A stretch of 15,874 nucleotides of DNA, from the NCBI GenBank assembly GCA_947630075.1, contig CANRGF010000011.1, positions 1-15,874 of the forward strand, given 5' to 3'. Position 1 is the stretch's first letter. Each line of letters opens with the position of its first letter. The position numbers and the translations under genes are program-made. This document shows positions 1 to 5,784 of this stretch, piece by piece. Below the pieces are notes generated by a model. It saw only the letters and a program-made list of their open reading frames with translations. It did no database searches and was not told the DNA's origin. This DNA comes from an uncultured Clostridia bacterium. GTDB taxonomy: Bacteria; Bacillota; Clostridia; Christensenellales; UBA1242.

Positions 1-2
1 TC

Positions 3-74
3 TTATCCCTTAGTGTCTGCATTTATCTTTCTTTCTACTTTATTCTGCAACATATTCCATAATTTGTCAATCAT
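3..74 (-). CDS. possible 23-residue peptide
   Basis: A short frame beginning MIDKLWNML and ending ADTKG-stop. The ATG is preceded by AAGGG about seven bases upstream, a reasonable ribosome site, and a plausible promoter lies at 118-147. Hydrophobic residues I2, L5, W6, L9, V13 and I17 fall on one face of a helix, so the peptide could be amphipathic. No family is recognised and so short a frame can arise by chance. Confidence 0.3.
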   Translation of the reverse strand: MIDKLWNMLQNKVERKINADTKG

Positions 75-117
75 TTTGCATCCCTTAAAACAAACACGCA
101 TCCTAACTTAAAAATCA

Positions 118-147
118 ATTTTAATTTTGTAGGGACTTTTACGCCAA
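118..147 (-). promoter_or_regulatory. possible promoter for the 23-residue frame
   Basis: On the minus strand TTGGCG (142-147) and TAAAAT (118-123) are separated by 18 bases, just downstream of the terminator at 183-210. The match is moderate and the region is very AT-rich, so chance is possible. Confidence 0.3.
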
Positions 148-182
148 GCATAAGAATTTTTAAAATTTCAATAAAAAAACAT

Positions 183-210
183 AAAAATCACCAAAATTTG
201 GTGATTTTTT
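183..210. terminator. bidirectional rho-independent terminator
   Basis: A perfect 12-bp stem (183-194 with 198-209) has a tiny loop and a T run on either strand. It is the first terminator-like structure after smpB and its displaced 3' end, so it probably ends smpB transcription. It would also stop transcription arriving from the left. Confidence 0.75.
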
Positions 211-257
211 GTTAGATTAATTAATTTTTTTAGACACAGATTGAGGATTTTGGTTTT

Positions 258-302
258 TTAATTTCTTGAGGAGCGGTCTAACTCTCTTCGCTTTATTGTT
301 TC
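258..302 (-). pseudogene. displaced original 3' end of smpB
   Basis: In the smpB frame this reads ETIKRRELDR then SSRN-stop. The live smpB ends ETIKRRELDR then KIK-stop. The first 20 nt are identical to smpB 455-474, but the ELDR codons are all different and synonymous: GAG TTA GAC CGC here, GAA CTT GAT AGG in smpB. It therefore looks like the former smpB tail pushed aside by the 86-bp units rather than a fresh copy of the present tail. No upstream SmpB coding sequence is attached. Confidence 0.6.
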
Positions 303-474
303 TTTTTGAGCAATAAAATGGGATTTTATTGCAACAAACGCTCAACCTATTTTATTTTCCTATCAAGTTCTCTTCGCTTTATTGTCTCTTTTTGAGCAAT
401 AAAATGAGATTTTATTGCAACAAACGCTCAACCTATTTTATTTTCCTATCAAGTTCTCTTCGCTTTATTGTTTC
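284..474. repeat. 86-bp direct repeat array at smpB 3' end
   Basis: Two full 86-bp units (284-369 and 370-455) differ at only two bases (300/386 and 321/407). They are followed by a third partial copy (456-474) inside smpB. Each unit carries the last codons and stop of smpB plus a perfect 10-bp inverted repeat with a 3-base loop (310-332 and 396-418). The shared 20-nt core occurs at 283-302, 369-388 (one mismatch) and 455-474. The hairpins lack a clear T tail, so they are not obvious terminators. Confidence 0.9.
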
Positions 475-876
475 GCGTTTGTCATACAATTTTTTGCCGC
501 GAGCAAGGGCGATTTCAACTTTAAGGTTGCTGCCGCTGAAATAGGCTTTTGTGGGCACGAGAGTTAGGTTTTCCGTTTCAATTTTTTTTCTTAACTTTTC
601 AATTTCTTCTGCGTGCAAAAGTAGTTTGCGATTTCGCCTTGTGTTATCTGCCATTCTGCCTGCATTAAATGAGTTTTCATATTCTTTGATATAGCTATTT
701 CTCAAAAAGCATTCGCCATTTTTAATGTAGGCATAGCAATCCACAATTGAAAAATGGCCAGCACGAACCGATTTAATTTCGTCACCAGTTAGCACAATGC
801 CTGCCTCGTAAGTTTGCAAAATTTCATATTCAAATCTTGCTCGTCTGTTTTCCGCCACCAATTTTTGTTTTTCCAT
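433..876 (-). CDS. smpB: SsrA-binding protein SmpB
   Basis: SmpB binds tmRNA and brings it to stalled ribosomes in trans-translation. The 147 residues are close to the usual family length. They show the conserved N-terminal NRRARFEYEI, the GDEIKSVRAG segment, NTRRNRKLLLH and the basic C-terminal tail beginning GKKLYDKRETIK. The tail ends early, at ELDRKIK, because the 86-bp array at 284-474 supplies the last codons; a displaced alternative ending lies at 258-302. The start has an AAGGG-type ribosome site about ten bases upstream, after a long A-rich leader. The order secG-rnr-smpB is common in Firmicutes and often continues into ssrA, but no tmRNA is visible in the remaining 430 bases. Confidence 0.97.
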   Translation of the reverse strand: MEKQKLVAENRRARFEYEILQTYEAGIVLTGDEIKSVRAGHFSIVDCYAYIKNGECFLRNSYIKEYENSFNAGRMADNTRRNRKLLLHAEEIEKLRKKIETENLTLVPTKAYFSGSNLKVEIALARGKKLYDKRETIKRRELDRKIK

Positions 877-1012
877 ATTTTATTATCCCTTATTTCCCTT
901 ATTTTTAATCTTTTTTATTTTGTTTTATATATTTTCTAATTTGTTTTTCTTATTTATTTTTCTATTTTATTCTTCTTATTTCATTTTCCTATTTCTATAT
1001 TTTGTTTTCCTA
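877..1012 (-). other. A-rich, unstructured smpB leader
   Basis: About 135 bases separate the predicted smpB transcription start from its ATG. On the mRNA sense the stretch is almost all purine plus U, with very few C, so little folding is expected. It holds repeated AGGAAAA-like motifs and a minimal frame AUG-AAA-UAA preceded by AUAGG near 979-987. No other gene is seen here. Confidence 0.45.
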
Positions 1013-1017
1013 AAAAC

Positions 1018-1046
1018 ATTATATCACAAAAAAAATTTATTTTAAC
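1018..1046 (-). promoter_or_regulatory. smpB promoter (extended -10)
   Basis: A perfect TATAAT (1018-1023) is preceded by TGA, giving an extended -10 element. The -35 region 17 bases upstream (GTTAAA, 1041-1046) is poor, which an extended -10 can tolerate. It lies just after the terminator of the preceding lipoprotein gene, where smpB would need its own promoter. Confidence 0.6.
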
Positions 1047-1069
1047 ACAAACAAAGCAATTTTAAGGTT

Positions 1070-1099
1070 TGTTAAAAATAAAAGCCCATTGCTGGGCTT
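1070..1099 (-). terminator. terminator of the coiled-coil lipoprotein gene
   Basis: A 7-bp GC-rich stem (AAGCCCA 1082-1088 with TGGGCTT 1093-1099) is followed on the minus strand by a U-rich tail. It starts only five bases past the stop codon. Confidence 0.85.
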
Positions 1100-1103
1100 A
1101 AAT

Positions 1104-2615
1104 TTAATATGTGTCTTCGTTTGAATTTTCATTATTTAAATGTTCATTTAAAAAATCTTGTTTATCTTTCTTTATTCTTTCAAATTCTTTTTTAAATTCT
1201 TGTTTTGTAAGTTTGTTCAATTTTAAAGATACTTCGCTTTTGAAATCATATTCCTCGTCATTAATTTTATATTCAATATCCAACATATTGTCATCTTCAT
1301 CAAGTTTAAATGTCGCTTCAACAGTTTCGTCCTCATCTGGATAATTTGTTAGCTTATACTCATCTGTTTTTGCATCATAATCTATTGAAAAGTTTCCTCC
1401 AAAAAACAAATCTTTCATACCAATTTTGGCACTTAAAGAATAACCATAAAGTTGTGATGCTTCACCTACAGTAGGATCTTCATCTTCGTGTATCCATTCA
1501 ACAATTTCACATTTTCCATTTTCTTGAACGATGAAAGGAATATCTCCATAGTTTCTTTTTTCTGCAATTAAATCTGCTGAAACATAAATTTCTTGTTTGG
1601 TTCCATCATTGATAAGAAATTCCATTCCAAGATATTTACTATCAAACATTGTGTCAATTGCTTTATTTAATGTTTCATATTTACCAACTAATTGCATGTC
1701 ATATTTAATTTCTAGGACGGATTCTTCGTAATTTGACTTTGTAATTGCTTTAATTTCACAGTTCAAATTGGTTGTAGAAGTTGTTTCATAATAATTAGAT
1801 ATTAAACCATTATTGCCAATGTTAAATGTTATTGTTGAATTTTCATCTTTAAAGGTATAACTATTATCTTTTACTTCCAAAAGTTCTTTTTTGTCTACAA
1901 GTGATTTTGGTCCCAATCTTCCTGAAACAGCTTGTGTTGCAGATTCTTCGTATCCTACAAAATTACCATATTCATCTCTGTTAATATCCATTGTAAACAA
2001 AATATTATTTATCTTATATTCTTTTGCTGCAATATAACCATCAATTTCATATTGTGTAGCATAATCGCCATTAGGACTGGAATAAACATAACCTTCTTTT
2101 AAAACTTTGTTGCTATCATTTTTGTCTGTAACTGTCATGTCAAGTTCATTATATCTTAAGTCAAAGGTTTTATACAACGAACATTGAACTATTAGTTTAT
2201 CCAATTCTTTTTGCAATTTTTCATTATTATTGTTTGAGCTAGAATTTTCCAACTTAGATTGCAAATCATTTAATTTATTTTCTAATTGTTCAACTTTGCT
2301 TTGAGCATCTTCAAGTTGTTGATTTTGTTCGTTTGAATTAGATTCATTTTTGTTAGATGAGTCAGCATTTTCCAACTTAGATTGCAAATCATTTATTTTA
2401 TTTTCTAATTGTTCAATTCTTCTTTGAGCATCATCAAGTTGCTGTTGTTGACTTTGTTCGTTTGTGTTAGCTTCAAACTTTTCAGTTTTGCAACCTGAAA
2501 GACCAAAAATTGAACTTGCAAAGATGCCCGCTGCAGCAACTGTTGCAACTGCTTTTTTGCCAAATTTGCCCATTTTGCTTTTGCGTCCATTCATTTTGTT
2601 AACTAATTTTTTCAT
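1104..2615 (-). CDS. coiled-coil lipoprotein of unknown function
   Basis: A 503-residue exported protein. The N-terminus is strongly basic, then hydrophobic, and ends in a good lipobox LSGC with Cys42 as the predicted lipidated residue, so it should be anchored on the outer face of the membrane. Residues about 55-145 form a Gln/Glu/Asn-rich coiled coil built from a tandem duplication with a 41-residue period (QLENKINDLQSKLEN near 69 and QLENKLNDLQSKLEN near 110). The remaining roughly 350 residues are acidic, beta-rich and not recognised. The start is fixed by GGAGGT six bases upstream and a near-consensus promoter. The gene has its own promoter and terminator and sits between rnr and smpB, so it looks like an insertion into a normally compact cluster. 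Binding or adhesion roles would be guesses. Confidence 0.9.
   Translation of the reverse strand: MKKLVNKMNGRKSKMGKFGKKAVATVAAAGIFASSIFGLSGCKTEKFEANTNEQSQQQQLDDAQRRIEQLENKINDLQSKLENADSSNKNESNSNEQNQQLEDAQSKVEQLENKLNDLQSKLENSSSNNNNEKLQKELDKLIVQCSLYKTFDLRYNELDMTVTDKNDSNKVLKEGYVYSSPNGDYATQYEIDGYIAAKEYKINNILFTMDINRDEYGNFVGYEESATQAVSGRLGPKSLVDKKELLEVKDNSYTFKDENSTITFNIGNNGLISNYYETTSTTNLNCEIKAITKSNYEESVLEIKYDMQLVGKYETLNKAIDTMFDSKYLGMEFLINDGTKQEIYVSADLIAEKRNYGDIPFIVQENGKCEIVEWIHEDEDPTVGEASQLYGYSLSAKIGMKDLFFGGNFSIDYDAKTDEYKLTNYPDEDETVEATFKLDEDDNMLDIEYKINDEEYDFKSEVSLKLNKLTKQEFKKEFERIKKDKQDFLNEHLNNENSNEDTY
2245..2464 (-). repeat. duplicated coiled-coil segment in DNA
   Basis: Two near-identical stretches (2245-2335 and 2368-2464) lie 123 bp apart, which is 41 codons, inside the lipoprotein gene. 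They encode the two coiled-coil repeats and remain highly similar at DNA level, so the duplication is recent or maintained by recombination. Confidence 0.8.
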
Positions 2616-2620
2616 TTTTG

Positions 2621-2626
2621 ACCTCC
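2621..2626 (-). promoter_or_regulatory. Shine-Dalgarno of the coiled-coil lipoprotein
   Basis: GGAGGT on the minus strand, followed by CAAAA and the ATG at 2613-2615. It selects the first Met over the later Met8 and Met15. Confidence 0.85.
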
Positions 2627-2637
2627 AATTTTATTAT

Positions 2638-2666
2638 ATAATAAAACAAAATTGTCATCTTGTCAA
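2638..2666 (-). promoter_or_regulatory. strong sigma-70-type promoter of the lipoprotein gene
   Basis: TTGACA (2661-2666) is a perfect -35. It is followed after exactly 17 bases by TATTAT (2638-2643), a 5/6 match to the -10 consensus. The predicted leader is about 15-20 bases and contains the GGAGGT site. Confidence 0.85.
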
Positions 2667-2704
2667 GTAGTAAATAAAAATTTACAAATAAAATTATAAT
2701 TTAA

Positions 2705-2729
2705 ATTAAAAAAGATAGTTTAAACTACC
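2705..2729 (-). terminator. rnr terminator overlapping the stop codon
   Basis: The palindrome at 2714-2729 (GGTAG/CTATC arms around TTTAAA) is followed by six T on the minus strand. The TAG stop of rnr lies inside the upstream arm. Confidence 0.65.
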
Positions 2730-5046
2730 TTTTTTTGCGTTTTGCTTTTTGTTTTGATTTTTGATTAAATTTATAAAATTGTTTTGCGCTGTTTTTATTT
2801 TTTGAACTTAATTTTTTGCTTTTTGATGAAAAATTTTTAGAATTTTTTGTTTTTGAGCCTAAATTTTCAAATTTTTTTGAATTTTTGCCCTTATTTTTTG
2901 AATTTTTTAAATTATTTGCATTTTTAATTTTATTTACAAAAACATTTGAACTTGATTTTTCCACACCTGCAATGTCAAAATCTATTTGGCGAAGTTGAAT
3001 GTTTACATTAGACACAACAACACGAATTGCATCTCCAATTGTGTAACTGTGATGCTTGCCTTTTATGCTCATTGACAAATCGTCATAAACATATTCATCC
3101 ATTGGCAAATCGTTTGAGCGCACCATGCCTTCAACACCATTTTCTAGCTCCACAAATATGCCAAACTCTTGCACGCTTGAAATTATGCCTTCAAATTCTT
3201 CACCTAAAAACTTTTGCATATAAAGTGCTTTTTTATAATCGTCCACTTCACGCTCTGCTTCATCCGCCACCTTCTCAGTGTCGCTTGACTGAATGCTTGC
3301 TCGTGCAACTATTGGCGAGAAATGGATTTTCAACTCTTCTTTTGGCATGCCATTGAGATATGATTTTATGATACGATGAATAAGCAAATCTGGATAACGC
3401 CTTATAGGGCTTGTGAAATGGCAATAATATGGAAGCGCCAAACCGAAATGCCCTAAGCAAGCGGGGTCATAACGTGCCTTCATCATGGTGCGCAAAATTA
3501 AATATGATAAGATTTTTTCCTTTGGCGAGCCTTCAATTTTATCCACAATTTTTTGATAGGACATTGGCACATCGCCATCCACTTTAAGTTGATTTGGAAA
3601 TCCCATGCTTAAAAGCATATCGCTTAGGTGGGAAACTTTTTCTTCGTCCGGTTTTTCATGCACACGATAGACAAAAGGAAAATGATTTGAAGATGCAAAT
3701 TTTGCCACGCATTCATTGGCTTTAACCATAAGGCTTTCAATAATCTCGTGGGCTTCATCTTGCACGCGATTTTCTATCGACACAATTTCACCTGCTCCAT
3801 TTTCTAGAATGAACGGCTCAGGCAAATTAAATCGTATTTCGCCAAGTTTTGCCCTATCCTCTTTAAATTTGGCAGATATTTTTTGATATAGCAAAATGTC
3901 TTGATGCACATCTGCATATTTTTCAATCAAAAATTCATCACCTTGCAAAATTTTCATTATTTCGGTGTAGGTCATGCGGTGTGCACTCTTTATTATGCTT
4001 TCAAGTGGAGTGAATGAAATTAGATTAAAGTCCTTATCAAGCGCCATCTTTATTGAAAGCGTTAGCCTATATTCTCCCTCATTTAGCGAACATATTCCGT
4101 TTGAAAGTTCTTTTGGCAACATAGGAATTACCTGATTTGGGAAATAAACACTCGTGCCTCGCTTATACGCCTCTTTATCTAAGGCGGAGTTTTCTTTCAC
4201 ATAATTGGAAACATCTGCGATGTGGACATATAAATTATATCCGCCATCGCGTGGCTCAATCGAAATTGCATCGTCAAAATCTCGTGCATCTTCGCCGTCT
4301 ATTGTGATAACTTTTTGTTGGGAGAAATCTGCTCGCGAACGCTTAAATTTTGCATAGTCCACTTTTTGACTTATGCGCTTGGCTTCATTAAGAGTGCCTT
4401 CATCAAATTTGTCCACCAAATTATATGAGCGAATGATTGACAGTTGTTCGCTCTTGACATTGCCTGCCTGACCGAGAACTTCCACCACCTTGCCACGCAA
4501 AGTTTTTTCTTCAAAACTATTATAAAGTTCAACCCAAACTTTATCATTATTTTTTGCTCTGCCCGCGTCCGGCTTGAAAATGCGGATTTGCGATAGCCTC
4601 ACATCGTCTGGATAAACTAAATTTTTGCTTTTACCTTCAATGTATGTGCCAACCACATGAGTGGTGTTTCGCTTCAACACTTTCACCACGCGCGCTTCAA
4701 TATCTTCCGGAGATTTGAGATTTGTGATTTCCACAAGGCAGTCATCACCATCAAACGCACCATTTATTGCAAAGGCGGGAATGAAAAAATCTGGCCGACC
4801 TTCAACCAAAGCAAACCCATATCCCTTTTTATTTAACGATAACTTTGCTTTGATAAATCCCCTATCGGCAGAGATGGAAATTTTATTATCCTTATCCAAA
4901 AATAGAGAGCCTTCGTCAATCAACTCTAAAATCTGATTTTTTAAACTTTCTTCATCAACCTTAGTTAATTTATTGAGCGATTTGGTGAGTTTTTCTAGCG
5001 TTAAATAAATTAACTTGTTCTCTCTAATGATTTTTACAATATCCAT
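2725..5046 (-). CDS. rnr: ribonuclease R
   Basis: A processive 3'-to-5' exoribonuclease of the RNase II/R family that degrades structured RNA and, with SmpB-tmRNA, non-stop mRNA. The 773 residues run as an N-terminal winged-helix-like part (about 1-60), cold-shock-like domains (about 62-200), and the RNB catalytic domain (about 236-565). The active-site signature GEDARDFDDA is at 251-260 and the conserved TSPIRRYPD at 545-553. An S1 domain follows (about 615-690), then an 80-residue tail made almost wholly of Lys, Asn and Ser. In well-studied RNase R proteins the Lys-rich tail mediates recruitment to stalled ribosomes, which fits smpB nearby. No Shine-Dalgarno precedes the ATG; an extended -10 promoter ends six bases before it, so the mRNA is predicted leaderless. 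The start agrees with the family N-terminus. Confidence 0.97.
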   Translation of the reverse strand: MDIVKIIRENKLIYLTLEKLTKSLNKLTKVDEESLKNQILELIDEGSLFLDKDNKISISADRGFIKAKLSLNKKGYGFALVEGRPDFFIPAFAINGAFDGDDCLVEITNLKSPEDIEARVVKVLKRNTTHVVGTYIEGKSKNLVYPDDVRLSQIRIFKPDAGRAKNNDKVWVELYNSFEEKTLRGKVVEVLGQAGNVKSEQLSIIRSYNLVDKFDEGTLNEAKRISQKVDYAKFKRSRADFSQQKVITIDGEDARDFDDAISIEPRDGGYNLYVHIADVSNYVKENSALDKEAYKRGTSVYFPNQVIPMLPKELSNGICSLNEGEYRLTLSIKMALDKDFNLISFTPLESIIKSAHRMTYTEIMKILQGDEFLIEKYADVHQDILLYQKISAKFKEDRAKLGEIRFNLPEPFILENGAGEIVSIENRVQDEAHEIIESLMVKANECVAKFASSNHFPFVYRVHEKPDEEKVSHLSDMLLSMGFPNQLKVDGDVPMSYQKIVDKIEGSPKEKILSYLILRTMMKARYDPACLGHFGLALPYYCHFTSPIRRYPDLLIHRIIKSYLNGMPKEELKIHFSPIVARASIQSSDTEKVADEAEREVDDYKKALYMQKFLGEEFEGIISSVQEFGIFVELENGVEGMVRSNDLPMDEYVYDDLSMSIKGKHHSYTIGDAIRVVVSNVNIQLRQIDFDIAGVEKSSSNVFVNKIKNANNLKNSKNKGKNSKKFENLGSKTKNSKNFSSKSKKLSSKNKNSAKQFYKFNQKSKQKAKRKKR

Positions 5047-5052
5047 GCTATT

Positions 5053-5081
5053 ATTTTAGCAAATAGAAACGAGAATGTAAA
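5053..5081 (-). promoter_or_regulatory. rnr promoter, predicted leaderless
   Basis: TTTACA (5076-5081), a 17-base spacer and TGC-TAAAAT (-10 at 5053-5058) form a good extended -10 promoter. Only six bases separate the -10 box from the ATG at 5044-5046. Transcription should begin at or next to the start codon. Confidence 0.75.
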
Positions 5082-5124
5082 ATATTTTTTATTAAATTGG
5101 AAAATGAGTGGTTCAAAAACCCGC

Positions 5125-5148
5125 ATAAAAAAAGTGCCTGCCGGCACT
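5125..5148 (-). terminator. secG terminator overlapping the stop codon
   Basis: The stem AGTGCC/GGCACT (5133-5138 with 5143-5148) has a 4-base loop and is followed by a run of seven U on the minus strand. The secG TAG stop (5147-5149) overlaps the first arm. This separates rnr from secG transcription. Confidence 0.85.
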
Positions 5149-5446
5149 AGAACATATTTGGAATTTTCAGCAAGATAAAATACACAACGCAAAGCAATGC
5201 AATCACTCCTAAAACGATATACACAAGGCGAGTGATGCGACCTTGACGAGAGCCGGCTTTGTTTTGCGCATAATAACTATCTTTATTGCCTGTGATGACA
5301 TTATTTGTTTCGCTGCCACCCGTGATTTGCATAAACACAAGCACAACTAACACCAAACACAAAAGAGCCAATATAACCAAACAAATTCTCTCTAAAATTG
5401 GAAAACTTTTGCTTATCCATGTTGGAACGCTCAATAGAAAACTCAT
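5147..5446 (-). CDS. secG: protein translocase subunit SecG
   Basis: SecG is the small auxiliary membrane subunit of the SecYEG preprotein channel. The 99-residue protein has the family topology: a first transmembrane helix at about 16-42, a hydrophilic Gly/Asn/Ser-rich cytoplasmic loop, then the basic segment GRITRLVYI leading into a second helix at about 73-93. Length is normal. A strong GGGAGG ribosome site lies four bases before the ATG, with its own consensus promoter upstream. The position before rnr and smpB matches the conserved Firmicutes order. Sequence conservation in SecG is low, so the call rests on topology, length and neighbourhood together. Confidence 0.9.
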   Translation of the reverse strand: MSFLLSVPTWISKSFPILERICLVILALLCLVLVVLVFMQITGGSETNNVITGNKDSYYAQNKAGSRQGRITRLVYIVLGVIALLCVVYFILLKIPNMF

Positions 5447-5476
5447 AAATCCTCCCGATGATAAAAATCAATATAT

Positions 5477-5505
5477 ATTATACAACAGTGAAACTAATTT
5501 TTCAA
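5477..5505 (-). promoter_or_regulatory. secG promoter
   Basis: TTGAAA (5500-5505), a 17-base spacer and a perfect TATAAT (5477-5482). The predicted leader is about 25 bases and includes GGGAGG (5451-5456), so secG is leadered, unlike rnr. Confidence 0.85.
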
Positions 5506-5514
5506 GCCTTTTTG

Positions 5515-5739
5515 CTATTTTCTAGCATAGGTGATGAAGATGAGAATGGCGAAGAGCAAAATGGCAAGGAAAATCAAACTACCCTTTTCAAACTTTTTTT
5601 GCGAACCATTATAAATTTTAAAGAATTTTATAACGCATAAAAACACGGCTGCCAAAAGCATCATCCAAATGATGACAAACCAAGCACCCGGCATGGCTTG
5701 AATTTGATTTAAAAGTTGATAATACCACGACTTAATCAT
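5515..5739 (-). CDS. small two-helix membrane protein, unknown
   Basis: A 74-residue protein with two strongly hydrophobic helices (about 19-39 and 53-70). They are joined by a short basic loop containing Lys-Ile-Tyr-Asn-Gly-Ser-Gln-Lys-Lys, and the C-terminus is basic. By the positive-inside rule the loop is probably cytoplasmic. It is not recognised as a named family. It lies between gpmI and secG, with a consensus promoter whose -10 box ends six bases before the ATG. No Shine-Dalgarno is present, so a leaderless mRNA is predicted. Location next to secG suggests, but does not show, an envelope role. Confidence 0.75.
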   Translation of the reverse strand: MIKSWYYQLLNQIQAMPGAWFVIIWMMLLAAVFLCVIKFFKIYNGSQKKFEKGSLIFLAILLFAILIFITYARK

Positions 5740-5745
5740 GACTTA

Positions 5746-5774
5746 ATTTTAACAAAAAATTTTGCACTTGTCAA
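5746..5774 (-). promoter_or_regulatory. promoter of the 74-aa membrane protein, predicted leaderless
   Basis: A perfect TTGACA (5769-5774), a 17-base spacer and TGT-TAAAAT (-10 at 5746-5751), with six bases to the ATG at 5737-5739. The geometry is identical to the rnr promoter. Confidence 0.8.
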
Positions 5775-5784
5775 GATTTATACA

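Noticed and set aside
1..432. tmRNA (ssrA) expected next to smpB
   Set aside because: No tRNA-like acceptor and T-arm, no CCA end and no tag frame can be read on either strand. It may lie left of the window or elsewhere.
284..474. CRISPR array from the direct repeats near smpB
   Set aside because: The 86-bp units abut with no unique spacers, and the repeated sequence is smpB 3' coding sequence plus a hairpin.
3027..3356. 109-codon plus-strand frame inside rnr
   Set aside because: It is a shadow of the RNB/S1 coding sequence, without ribosome site or recognisable features.
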